A stretch of DNA of 9,134 nt from Halovenus sp. (GTDB taxonomy: Archaea; Halobacteriota; Halobacteria; Halobacteriales; Haloarculaceae). Below the pieces are notes generated by a model. The model had not been told where the DNA came from, did no database searches, and saw nothing but the letters and a program-made list of their open reading frames with translations. The position numbers were made by a program, and so were the translations under genes. Positions 1 through 5,777 of this stretch are shown here, one piece after another; position 1 is the first letter of the stretch; each line of letters opens with the position of its first letter. The stretch spans positions 1 through 9,134 of the forward strand of contig JAQCNR010000373.1 in NCBI GenBank assembly GCA_028274925.1, read 5' to 3'.

Positions 1-6
1 GATTCT

Positions 7-26
7 CCGAAATCCTCGACTTTCGG
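7..26 (-). terminator. Possible hairpin downstream of the first minus-strand operon
   Basis: CCGAAA (7-12) and TTTCGG (21-26) are exact inverted complements separated by 8 bases. The structure lies 11 bases beyond the stop codon of the 37-468 gene on the minus strand, where a transcript end would be expected. There is no clear T-run, and haloarchaeal terminators often need only oligo-T, so the role is a guess. Confidence 0.22.
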
Positions 27-36
27 TCGCTGACTG

Positions 37-468
37 TCAATCTCGCCAGAAGGCTTCGATTCGCTCATCCAAGCCTCCGAGCACGGTGGCCAGTACGTCC
101 CGCCAGTCTCCGGGATAGGTCTCGTCTATTCCCGGTGTCGGCGCATCCGGGGGTGGATGAAAGTGTTCGCGAGTGTTGTGGTCGTTCGGATGGCGGTCCC
201 ATCGGCACTCCCACGTTTGGCCTGAGCGGTATTGCTCCGAGTAGTGGATGCTGAAGTCGTCGGTTTCGAACCATCGAATCCGCAGGTACGCACGAGCAAC
301 TCCCGCCGGGAAGTAGCCCAGATCGTAGTCGGCAACGACTGCACTCGGCGCGAAGGGTGGACGGCTCTGGACATCACCGAAGCGAGTGCTCCGAGCGAGG
401 TGTGCGGCGATTCGGTCGAGAAGCTCTGAATCCACAGGCCCACGAGCGGGCCTTCCGTCCTCAGGCAT
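37..468 (-). CDS. TumE/DUF6516-like small protein, putative toxin of a two-gene module
   Basis: A 143-residue protein. I start it at the ATG at 468, which overlaps the last 8 bases of the upstream regulator gene (start ATG inside ATGCCTGA). Longer starts up to 636 would add a basic, Arg-rich stretch read out of frame from that gene and are unlikely. The core is a short strand-rich region (about 55-105): alternating aromatic residues, then W90-D91-x-H93, H97 and E101-H102-F-H104-P-P. An aromatic strand followed by W-D-x-x-P and clustered histidines resembles TumE/DUF6516 proteins, described as toxins paired with an HTH antitoxin. The short C-terminus (121-143) is helical and ends in Phe-Trp. 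The overlap with the winged-helix gene supports translational coupling. The family call rests on motif memory, not a search; toxin activity is inferred. The 7941-8441 product is a distant relative. Confidence 0.72.
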   Translation of the reverse strand: MPEDGRPARGPVDSELLDRIAAHLARSTRFGDVQSRPPFAPSAVVADYDLGYFPAGVARAYLRIRWFETDDFSIHYSEQYRSGQTWECRWDRHPNDHNTREHFHPPPDAPTPGIDETYPGDWRDVLATVLGGLDERIEAFWRD

Positions 469-1030
469 CGATGGAACCGGGCGTGCTGCCAGCAAGGGAT
501 TGGTCACGCCGTGCCGCGTCGAGGAGTGCCGCTCTGCGTTCGAGCGTTTCCCACTCGGTAAGTGCCTCCCACGCCGCTTCCATCGGCCTATCTCGGCTCG
601 CCTCAACGAGAGAGACCTCCTCAGGAGTTTCAGCATGGAACTCTGTCTCGTACTGCTTGATCTCCTGAACCGCCTCTGTGAGTGCGTCGACGATTTCCTG
701 CTCGGAGTATTCCTCGCGGATGTGGTTGATACGTCGCCAATGGAAGTACGCGTCGTTGCGCTCGTATCGTACCGGACGACCGTCGTGACGGCTCACCATG
801 CCCATCTCGTCGAACCACTTCAGGTAGTCTCGAGCCGTCTCGGTATCGCAGTCGGCGCGTTCTGCGATGTCCGAGACCTTGGTGGGCGTCCGAAGTCCGA
901 TGATGACATCGAGGAGTCGCTCACGAATCGGCCCGCTCCTGAGAAGCGAGTCGGGGGACTCCAGGTCGTCGAGGTCGGGTGGTGACTCCGTCCCGTCGTA
1001 CGCATCGTCGGGAATGTTGGTGAGATTCAT
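461..1030 (-). CDS. Winged-helix regulator (DUF7342-like), putative antitoxin/autorepressor
   Basis: A 189-residue acidic protein starting at the ATG at 1030. Residues 34-90 form a winged helix-turn-helix: the helices VSDIAERADC and DTETARDYLKWFDEMGMV, then a wing with RHDGRPVRYERN. After it, residues 93-135 look like one or two long amphipathic helices, and the tail (150-175) is another helix with a Trp-rich face. The layout of N-terminal wHTH plus helical C-terminus resembles a haloarchaeal family I know as DUF7342, usually found next to a small protein of unknown function. The next gene (start 468) overlaps it by 8 bases, so the two are almost certainly an operon. A TATA-like box (1068-1077) and a 16-base dyad (1086-1101) lie upstream, which fits autoregulation. 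DNA binding is well supported by the fold; the antitoxin role is inferred from gene order. Confidence 0.82.
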   Translation of the reverse strand: MNLTNIPDDAYDGTESPPDLDDLESPDSLLRSGPIRERLLDVIIGLRTPTKVSDIAERADCDTETARDYLKWFDEMGMVSRHDGRPVRYERNDAYFHWRRINHIREEYSEQEIVDALTEAVQEIKQYETEFHAETPEEVSLVEASRDRPMEAAWEALTEWETLERRAALLDAARRDQSLAGSTPGSIDA

Positions 1031-1067
1031 GCGAAATGCCTCGTTGCTGTACGCTATTCGGCTAAGC

Positions 1068-1101
1068 GATATATACTTGGCGCAGGCTGAATTATTTCAG
1101 C
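1068..1101 (-). promoter_or_regulatory. Promoter and possible operator of the 1030-37 operon
   Basis: On the minus strand an AT-only box, GTATATATC (1068-1076), lies about 43 bases before the ATG at 1030, predicting a short leader of roughly 15-18 bases. Immediately upstream, GCTGAA (1086-1091) and TTCAGC (1096-1101) form an exact dyad with a TTAT spacer. A dyad abutting the BRE/TATA region is a usual place for an archaeal regulator to act; the product of 461-1030 is the natural candidate. The promoter is inferred from composition and position. Confidence 0.5.
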
Positions 1102-1126
1102 TTTCTTTTCGGGGTTCTGCTCGACC

Positions 1127-1239
1127 TGATGCGGACCACGGCGCGCGATGGATCGGCGCACCGCGCCGAGAACGCGCGAGGGGCGGGGCCGGAGCGAAGC
1201 GGAGAGCCGACGGCTGGGGCGGGTGGCTGAAAGCGCATC
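1127..1239. repeat. 113-base GC-rich dispersed repeat, copy 1
   Basis: This stretch matches 3860-3973 in the same orientation, with one single-base indel; 42 bases (1152-1193 against 3885-3926) are identical. It contains a nested dyad: outer arms CGCGCG (1142-1147 and 1173-1178) and inner arms TCGGCGC / GCGCCGA (1153-1159 and 1163-1169) around a 3-base loop. All frames through it give Arg/Gly-rich, basic peptides unlike haloarchaeal proteins, so I treat it as non-coding. With copy 2 it brackets the AbiE-like pair and the 3350-3763 regulator. It may be a member of a dispersed haloarchaeal repeat family or a structured RNA. Confidence 0.85.
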
Positions 1240-1262
1240 GCCAGCCGGAATTCACCCAGAAT

Positions 1263-1291
1263 CGGGGCTGAAGTCCCCGGCTTCACCGGGG
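1263..1291 (-). other. Two overlapping hairpins at the 3' end of the nucleotidyltransferase gene, transposon-end-like
   Basis: Two mutually exclusive stems share the CCCCG tract: CGGGG (1263-1267) with CCCCG (1275-1279), and CCCCGG (1275-1280) with CCGGGG (1286-1291). The stop codon of the upstream gene (1283-1285) lies in the loop of the second. Read on the minus strand the order is GAAGCC, GGGG stem, ACTTCAG loop, CCCC stem, resembling the conserved 3' hairpin of IS200/IS605-type tnpB elements and matching the hairpins at 3821 and 6028. It could instead serve as a transcript end, though no T-run follows. Confidence 0.4.
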
Positions 1292-2152
1292 TTGAACCGT
1301 CTCGCCGTCGCGCTCGAGAATCTGCTTTGCGACCAGTCGGCCAATCGCGTCGTCGACGGCATCTTCCTCGTCGTCCGAAAGCGCCCGCACATTCGCGATA
1401 ACTCGGTCTCTGATTGCGTCGACGTTGTCGATGCCATCGTCGACCGCTCCCAGAGCGGTGTATTCGACCTCGAACTCCGTGGCGAGTTCTGTGATCCGGG
1501 ACGTGAATGTATTCGGTAGTCCCGAGAGCGAGGTTACCGCCATCTCGGTCGTGAACAGCGGATGCGAGCGGTCACGAATCTGTCGCGCTTCAGTCGTGCC
1601 AGTATTGAATGGCCGCTGTTCGTCAATCTCGGTGAGAATGACCTCGTAGTCCAGCCCCCGCTGGGCGTACGTCCGCAGATCTTCGATGTCACGTCGCCGA
1701 CCACTCGCCAGGTCACCACCGGAGACCGCTTTGAGCAAGAACATATCCTCGTCGGAGAGGAGAAATGCTGCCACCCGGCTGCCGGCCCAGAACTCTACTG
1801 CCCGGTCGTGCATCCGGTCGGTAATCCACACTTTTCCGACGACTTGCCGCTCGAAGAGATCGATCTGCAGCCCCCGCGCGTCGTGCTGCAACTCGACAGT
1901 CGTTCCGACGCCCTCGAACGACTCCGTCGGCTCGTCAACGACGGTGAATCCCTGCGATGTGAGTGTCTGGTAGACGTGCTCGAATTCGGAAATCACACCC
2001 AGCGCGAGGTCGATATCCTCGGTCTGGTCCTTCAGCCCCTGGGCTGTCATCGCAGACCCGCCGAGGAGATATACCGTCACCGACTCCGACAGCCAGCTAT
2101 CGAACTCCTTGAGAAATTCCTTGATTGCGTCGCCGCCTTTGAACACCGTCAT
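1283..2152 (-). CDS. AbiEii/DUF6036-like nucleotidyltransferase, putative toxin
   Basis: A 289-residue protein; the ATG at 2152 overlaps the stop of the upstream winged-helix gene as ATGA, so translation is coupled. Nucleotidyltransferase-fold hallmarks are clear: YLLGGSAM (28-35), then TEDIDL (44-49) with acidic residues D46 and D48, and a third acidic position at QIDLF (D98). K141 followed by GRRRDIEDL (151-159) matches the conserved Lys and Arg-x-x-Asp helix of AbiEii-like proteins. The catalytic core ends near residue 175; the remaining 110 residues, predicted helical, are an extension not typical of minimal DUF6036 proteins. In AbiE-type systems the partner is a wHTH antitoxin encoded just upstream, as here. 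AbiEii members are described as NTP-using, growth-inhibiting toxins; the actual substrate cannot be read from sequence. Hairpins overlap the 3' end. Confidence 0.85.
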   Translation of the reverse strand: MTVFKGGDAIKEFLKEFDSWLSESVTVYLLGGSAMTAQGLKDQTEDIDLALGVISEFEHVYQTLTSQGFTVVDEPTESFEGVGTTVELQHDARGLQIDLFERQVVGKVWITDRMHDRAVEFWAGSRVAAFLLSDEDMFLLKAVSGGDLASGRRRDIEDLRTYAQRGLDYEVILTEIDEQRPFNTGTTEARQIRDRSHPLFTTEMAVTSLSGLPNTFTSRITELATEFEVEYTALGAVDDGIDNVDAIRDRVIANVRALSDDEEDAVDDAIGRLVAKQILERDGETVQPR

Positions 2153-3099
2153 GAGACCCCATATTGCTCTTTGAGCGCAATGAACTCTGGTTCACTCGGG
2201 ATGCTGACAGGGGACTCCGCCGAGGCGTCGAACTCTCCCTGGAGTGACCGATATATCGCAGCGACTGCGGGTTCTAACTCGTACCATTCTGCCGTCTCCA
2301 TTAGCGTCTCCTGGTCGATATCCAGCTCCTCGATTAGGAGCATCGCATAGCTGACGCGGCGAGAGCCGCTATCGAGGATGAGCGTGTGGCACACTATGTC
2401 GGCAGGCGTGAGTTCTGCCTCCGGTGCATACCAGAACGCAGGTTCGCCCGCGAGGAAGAACTGCAGGCCGTACTCCGCAAACCGGGCGAGTCCGGTCAGT
2501 CGCCAGTCGGGGGCAGCCTCGAGTGCCTCCGTATCCGCGGCCGTCTGCACGCGGACGAGTGCCCGATTCGGATCACACCACTCGACGGTCGCACTCGGAG
2601 CGAGTGCCCGGGCCCGTGACCGGTGCTCGTGTTGCACGACGGCACGGGCGAACGCCAGCAGCGGCGCGAGATCCGCACTCAACGCGTACTCCGGGCCGGA
2701 TGGGGACAGCATCGCTCGATGCTTGAGCGGTGACAGCGCCTTGTGGACGCCCTGCCGCGTAATGTCGAGTCGCTCGGCGATCTCGGCCACACGGCGCGGC
2801 TTTTCAAGATACCAGCACACTCGAAGGGTGGCTGCCGAGAGGAGGTCGGGCCACTCGACGTGACCGAGTTCCGACTGCAGGGCCCGGTACGCTTCAACGA
2901 CGGGGTGGTCGGCGAGGTGGACCCACCGCTGGTTGTTGGGCCCACGGCGTTCGTTGAGCAGCCCCGCTTCGAACAATTCTTCGAGGATTTCGTAGAGGTG
3001 TGTCTGCGAATACTCGGTGTCCGTCGCGAGGTCAGCTGCCGTCGCCTCCCGGCCGGTACTCAACGCATCGATGACAGCGAGTCCGGCCTTGCTGAGCAT
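2149..3099 (-). CDS. Double winged-helix protein, AbiEi-like putative antitoxin/regulator
   Basis: A 316-residue protein starting at ATG 3099. Two winged helices are visible: residues 5-60 (LATDTEYSQTHLYEILEEL, then LLNERRGPNNQRWV as wing) and 85-140 (RVAEIAERLDITRQGVHKAL, then LSPSGPEYAL). A C-terminal domain (about 168-290) carries LTGLARFAEYG (201-211) and FFLAGEPAFWYAP, resembling the domain that follows the wHTH in AbiEi-type antitoxins. The gene overlaps the nucleotidyltransferase gene by 4 bases, giving the usual antitoxin-first order. An AT-rich box 25-30 bases upstream predicts a leaderless transcript. Having two wHTH units is more than the single one I expect in AbiEi; the first could be an added autoregulatory module. 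DNA binding is well supported, the antitoxin role is inferred. Confidence 0.78.
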   Translation of the reverse strand: MLSKAGLAVIDALSTGREATAADLATDTEYSQTHLYEILEELFEAGLLNERRGPNNQRWVHLADHPVVEAYRALQSELGHVEWPDLLSAATLRVCWYLEKPRRVAEIAERLDITRQGVHKALSPLKHRAMLSPSGPEYALSADLAPLLAFARAVVQHEHRSRARALAPSATVEWCDPNRALVRVQTAADTEALEAAPDWRLTGLARFAEYGLQFFLAGEPAFWYAPEAELTPADIVCHTLILDSGSRRVSYAMLLIEELDIDQETLMETAEWYELEPAVAAIYRSLQGEFDASAESPVSIPSEPEFIALKEQYGVS

Positions 3100-3111
3100 C
3101 TGTGTCTACTC

Positions 3112-3156
3112 TAAGTCCTATTCGTATAAATACGTTTTTGGATTTTGGTTGACTTA
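3112..3156 (-). promoter_or_regulatory. Promoter of the AbiE-like operon
   Basis: CGTAT (3123-3127) and ATACG (3130-3134) flank AA, giving a small dyad containing the TATA-like sequence TATTTATA on the minus strand. Its centre is about 29 bases before the ATG at 3099, the spacing expected for a leaderless haloarchaeal mRNA. TAAGTC (3112-3117) and GACTTA (3151-3156) form a wider inverted pair around the box. The following bases 3157-3262, toward the next gene, show no gene I recognise. Confidence 0.55.
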
Positions 3157-3262
3157 ATTGTTCGGCGACGGGAGCAGCGAGCACGTTCTCTGGCGATGGG
3201 TCGAACTGCCAGCTCGCACGCTTGAAGACCCCGTTGGTCGGGCCACCCAGCGGGGGAACGCA

Positions 3263-3279
3263 GAGTAACCAAATTACTC
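3263..3279 (+). promoter_or_regulatory. Possible distal operator (GAGTAA / TTACTC)
   Basis: GAGTAA (3263-3268) and TTACTC (3274-3279) form an exact inverted pair with a 5-base spacer. The same half-sites, in the opposite arrangement, occur inside the palindrome at 3299-3322, 20 bases downstream. Two sites sharing a half-site suggest cooperative binding of one regulator, most likely the 3350-3763 product. Confidence 0.42.
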
Positions 3280-3298
3280 GAATCTGATTCACTCCCGT

Positions 3299-3322
3299 GT
3301 AGTTTACTCAAGAGTAAACTAC
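3299..3322 (+). promoter_or_regulatory. Perfect palindromic operator upstream of the 3350 regulator gene
   Basis: Arms GTAGTTTACTC (3299-3309) and GAGTAAACTAC (3312-3322) are exact inverted complements around AA. The palindrome ends 27 bases before the ATG at 3350. Its AT-rich right arm (TAAACTA, 3315-3321) sits where the TATA box of a leaderless transcript would be, so a bound dimer would block TBP. This strongly suggests a repressor site, probably autoregulatory; it could also act on the divergent AbiE-like operon. Confidence 0.7.
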
Positions 3323-3349
3323 TTGCCGTCAGGCCGTGTAATATGTCGT

Positions 3350-3763
3350 ATGAGCACCGACCTGGGGACTGCTGCGGGGATGGAATCCCGCGAACTCGTC
3401 CACTTCGTCACTCAACAGACGCGGTTCGCGCTGACCAACAACATCCTCCAGCACCCTGACCAGCTCCCCTCGATGTACGAACTCGAGGAGCTCAACCCTA
3501 GTGTGAGTGACGCCACCGTCTACAAGCACATCCAGAAGCTCATCGACGCCGGCATCGTTAGGGAAGTCGCTCTGGACGATGACCAGCGCCGGCAGGGGTA
3601 CCCCTGGAAGTTCTATGGACTAACCGAGGACGGCCGCGACTTCCTGAAGGCGCACAACCTGCTCGCCGCGGAGGAGACGCTCCAGAAGACCTACGAGACC
3701 ATCTCCGATAAGTCCGAGAAGATGGTCAAGTACGAGAACGCACCCCGCCCGGACGACGTTTGA
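3350..3763 (+). CDS. Small winged-helix (PadR/MarR-like) transcriptional regulator
   Basis: A 137-residue protein. I use ATG 3350 rather than TTG 3323, because the TTG lies at the edge of the palindrome and ATG gives the usual MSTD-type N-terminus. Residues 15-100 form a winged helix: helix TRFALTNNILQHP, helix SMYELEEL (41-48), recognition helix VSDATVYKHIQKLIDAGIV (52-70), then a wing with DDQRRQGYPWKFYGLTEDGRDFL. The end (102-128) is helical and could be the dimerisation helix seen in PadR-like proteins. It stands alone on the plus strand, divergent from the AbiE-like operon and convergent with the OB-fold gene. The perfect palindrome ending 27 bases upstream indicates autoregulation. The fold is clear; PadR versus other wHTH families is uncertain, and the regulated targets are unknown. 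Confidence 0.85.
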   Translation: MSTDLGTAAGMESRELVHFVTQQTRFALTNNILQHPDQLPSMYELEELNPSVSDATVYKHIQKLIDAGIVREVALDDDQRRQGYPWKFYGLTEDGRDFLKAHNLLAAEETLQKTYETISDKSEKMVKYENAPRPDDV

Positions 3764-3820
3764 CCTCCTCCTCTCCGTTATCGACCCACGACGCCAGTAA
3801 TGAGTCAGAGAGATGCAAGG

Positions 3821-3845
3821 CGGAAGCCCACGACTCCAGTCATGG
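3821..3845 (+). other. Decayed transposon-end-like hairpin
   Basis: CCACGACT (3828-3835) pairs with AGTCATGG (3838-3845) with a single C:A mismatch; GGAAGCC precedes the stem. The sequence closely matches the reverse complement of the 6091-6129 hairpin (GAAAGCCCACGAC, then CTCAG, then TCGTGGG). I read it as a degraded IS200/IS605-type element end or omega-RNA scaffold remnant, 14 bases before the 113-base repeat. No transposase gene lies nearby. Confidence 0.45.
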
Positions 3846-3859
3846 CTCGCTAGTTCCCT

Positions 3860-3973
3860 TGATGCGGAGCGTGGCGCGCGATGAATCGGCGCACCGCGCC
3901 GAGAACGCGCGAGGGGCGGGGCCGGAACGGAGTGGAGGACCTGTCGGCTGGGGAGGGGGGCGAAAAGCGCATC
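3860..3973. repeat. 113-base GC-rich dispersed repeat, copy 2
   Basis: Direct copy of 1127-1239, including the same nested dyad (inner arms 3886-3892 and 3896-3902, outer arms 3875-3880 and 3906-3911). The best conserved part is the dyad and the following GGGGCGGGGCCGGA; the 3' third is more diverged. It lies in the intergenic space between the convergent 3350-3763 and 4026-4937 genes. Confidence 0.85.
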
Positions 3974-3981
3974 ACGACTGC

Positions 3982-4011
3982 GACGACTCTACTGTCGTCT
4001 CACGGCAAAAA
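3982..4011 (-). terminator. Likely terminator of the OB-fold gene
   Basis: On the minus strand a T5 tract (4011-4007), within CCTCCTTTTTG, follows the stop codon of the 4026-4937 gene by 14 bases. Farther on, GACGAC (3982-3987) and GTCGTC (3994-3999) form a 6-base stem. Oligo-T tracts are sufficient archaeal termination signals, so the T-run is the main evidence. Confidence 0.4.
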
Positions 4012-4025
4012 GGAGGAGAGCGCGG

Positions 4026-4937
4026 CTACGAAACCGGCTCCAGCCACGGCTCGCGCTCGGGGAAGACCACACGACTCCGCGAGGTCAGCGCGACCGAGAC
4101 GCGCCCCTGGTACCAGCTCTTCGCCGCGCCGTGGATGCGAACCCGCTCGCCCTCATCCAGCCACGGCTGGTCGCTGGCGTCCCAGACGGTCACCTTCACC
4201 TGGCCCGTCTCGTCCCCGACTAGGCCCACCTGAGCGATTGCTGGATGGGCAGGTTCCCAGAGCACCACGACCTCGCCCTCAAAGTCGACCTCACCGTGCC
4301 GCACATCGCCCAGCCGTGAGATCGGCGTCATCGTCCCCGGCTCGATTGTGAGTCGATCAGCCACCGCCACGATCGCGCTCAGCAGGTCGCCCGTTCGCAG
4401 GACCTGCTCTGCGAGTTCACGCGAGATGGCCGCCGACGACCCTGCTCCGGGTACCCCGGCCTGGATGCGCTTCGCTTCCTGATTGACCGCCGCCAGCTCC
4501 CCCCGAGACAACCGCTCGCGCGGGTCCGGGGCATCCGGGTCACGTCGCTCGTCTACGCTCGCCGCCCGTCGCTCGAAGTTCACGCGCCGCTCGCGACGCT
4601 CACGCTTGACCACCTGCGCCGTCCGGGCCTCCCGGTCGGATTCCGGTGACCGGTCCATCCGCGTCCGCGTTCGCTCGATCTCCCACTCGCGGGCTTCGAT
4701 GCGCTCCTCCGCCGCGAGTGTCAGCCCCGCTCTCCGGGTGTCGGGATGATTGGTGTCGACCTTCGCACGGGTTTCCATCGCCACCGTCGCGTGCAGTTCC
4801 GGCCGCTCGTCGACGATGTAGGTCTCGTCCTCATCGACCGCCTCGGCTTCGAGGCCTTCCTCAGCCGCCCACGTCGCCCACTGTTCGTTGTCTGTCCGAC
4901 CCGAAACGTCATTACCGAAGATGTCTCTCGTACTCAT
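4026..4937 (-). CDS. OB-fold nucleic-acid-binding protein (RPA/SSB-like)
   Basis: A 303-residue protein starting at ATG 4937. The C-terminal part (about 203-295) reads as an OB-fold strand pattern: TPISRLGDV, then FEGEVVVLWEP, QVGLVGDETGQVKVTVWD (237-253), DEGERVRIHGAAKSWYQGRVSVALT (261-285). This is typical of archaeal RPA-like single-stranded DNA-binding domains. Residues 72-160 are extremely charged and probably form long helices (Glu/Arg-rich, with RERRERR), which may be a dimerisation or DNA-contact arm. A helix at 171-198 links the two parts. I recall similar proteins on haloarchaeal plasmids and near mobile DNA. Here it is a single gene, convergent with the 3350 regulator and next to the long GC-rich non-coding stretch. 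ssDNA binding is a family inference; a role in plasmid replication, repair or transposition is open. Confidence 0.82.
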   Translation of the reverse strand: MSTRDIFGNDVSGRTDNEQWATWAAEEGLEAEAVDEDETYIVDERPELHATVAMETRAKVDTNHPDTRRAGLTLAAEERIEAREWEIERTRTRMDRSPESDREARTAQVVKRERRERRVNFERRAASVDERRDPDAPDPRERLSRGELAAVNQEAKRIQAGVPGAGSSAAISRELAEQVLRTGDLLSAIVAVADRLTIEPGTMTPISRLGDVRHGEVDFEGEVVVLWEPAHPAIAQVGLVGDETGQVKVTVWDASDQPWLDEGERVRIHGAAKSWYQGRVSVALTSRSRVVFPEREPWLEPVS

Positions 4938-4942
4938 TGGAG

Positions 4943-4956
4943 TTCAGGCTCCTGAA
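4943..4956 (-). promoter_or_regulatory. Inverted repeat just upstream of the OB-fold gene start
   Basis: TTCAGG (4943-4948) and CCTGAA (4951-4956) are exact inverted complements with a 2-base spacer, ending 5 bases before the ATG at 4937. On the minus strand it contains AGGAG, a possible ribosome-binding sequence about 12 bases from the start. A protein bound here, or a hairpin in the mRNA leader, could control translation. No convincing TATA box is visible; GATACAATC near 4984-4994 is a weak candidate. Confidence 0.4.
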
Positions 4957-5010
4957 GGCGCTCCCGCCCGCGTCTTCTTCCTGATTGTATCGCACAACCA
5001 GCTACGTCTC

Positions 5011-5048
5011 TCGCTCGCGCCCTCGCCCGGCTTGCCGGGCGCGAGCGA
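5011..5048. repeat. Long inverted repeat with a competing inner hairpin
   Basis: TCGCTCGCGCCC (5011-5022) and GGGCGCGAGCGA (5037-5048) are exact 12-base inverted complements. Inside, GCCCGGC (5025-5031) and GCCGGGC (5034-5040) form another perfect stem that uses four bases of the outer right arm, so the full versions of the two stems compete. It lies about 75 bases upstream of the OB-fold gene, at the edge of the GC-rich stretch. Confidence 0.7.
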
Positions 5049-5695
5049 AAGATCGTTTCGAGAGCGTACACCCCCGAGCCGCGCTGTGGCGCCCCCGCGA
5101 CGGGGACGAGGCCAGCTTCAAGTCAGTTCTCGGTCCGGCCCGTCGCGAGTCGTGTCCAGGTGACGGTGTCGCCGAGCCCCCGCGCCGCGTCGTGGCGCGG
5201 GCGCGCAGGTGGCCCCAAGGCTGGAACGCGAAAGCTCGCCGGGGCGCAACCGAAACTGCACTTGATGCTGGCGCGTCGGGGAGACGCGAACGGCCCCGAG
5301 CGAGCGGGCGCCGCGCGCGGTGACCGATGATCCGACCCGGTGCGTTCACAGGGAAGACAACTGCGACGAGCCCGCCTTCTGCCAGCGGGGCTTCGTTCGT
5401 TCTCCCCCAGAGTGGACGACGCCTCAGAGCAGAACCACACTCACAGTCCTGAACGGCGGCTGACCCACCGCATCGCCAGAGCGGCGCTGTCGAGCTACCC
5501 ACGCCATCGAAGCCCCACCCACGGGGGATTCTCCATCGAGTGCATCGATGGTGCTGAGGGGCAGTACCGGAGCGCCTCGAGCGAACCCGACCCCCGCGGT
5601 GACTGACAGGCCTTGTGTGGCGCTGGCTCCGGACACGCAACCGGGTGGGATTGGAAGGGGCCGGGCGGTCGAGCCCTCCCGGACCCGGCAAGCGT

Positions 5696-5777
5696 CGGGG
5701 GACTCCGTCCCCCGGGCTCGCGGCGAAGTCATCCGAGACGGCGGCCGTCTCGTGATCACGAAAATCTCTGATTTTCG
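5696..5777. repeat. Three consecutive perfect 8-base hairpins with 3-base loops
   Basis: In 82 bases there are three stems of the same size: CGGGGGAC/GTCCCCCG (5696-5703, 5707-5714), CGAGACGG/CCGTCTCG (5734-5741, 5745-5752) and CGAAAATC/GATTTTCG (5759-5766, 5770-5777). The last two are separated by the palindrome TGATCA (5753-5758). All have 8 paired bases and a 3-base loop. Such regularity is not expected from GC-richness, especially for the AT-rich third stem. It suggests selected structure, in DNA or RNA. Confidence 0.7.

Noticed and set aside
468..636. N-terminal extension of the first TumE-like protein to 636
   Set aside because: The extra 56 residues are basic and come from out-of-frame reading of the regulator gene; the ATG at 468 overlapping the regulator stop explains the start better.
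3157..3262. Possible gene fragment between the AbiE-like operon and the palindromes
   Set aside because: Some frames read for 20-30 codons, but none has a recognisable motif, start or neighbour to join, so it is left as unexplained intergenic DNA.
1127..3973. CRISPR array or rRNA/tRNA genes suggested by repeats and hairpins
   Set aside because: There are only two long repeat copies 2.7 kb apart, no short evenly spaced repeats, and no tRNA cloverleaf or rRNA sequence that I can identify anywhere in the window.
3760..4351. Two plus-strand frames (3760-4233 and 3881-4351) across the second repeat copy and the OB-fold gene
   Set aside because: They lie largely antisense to the well-supported OB-fold gene and give low-complexity Arg/Pro/Ser sequence; the first part only translates the non-coding repeat.
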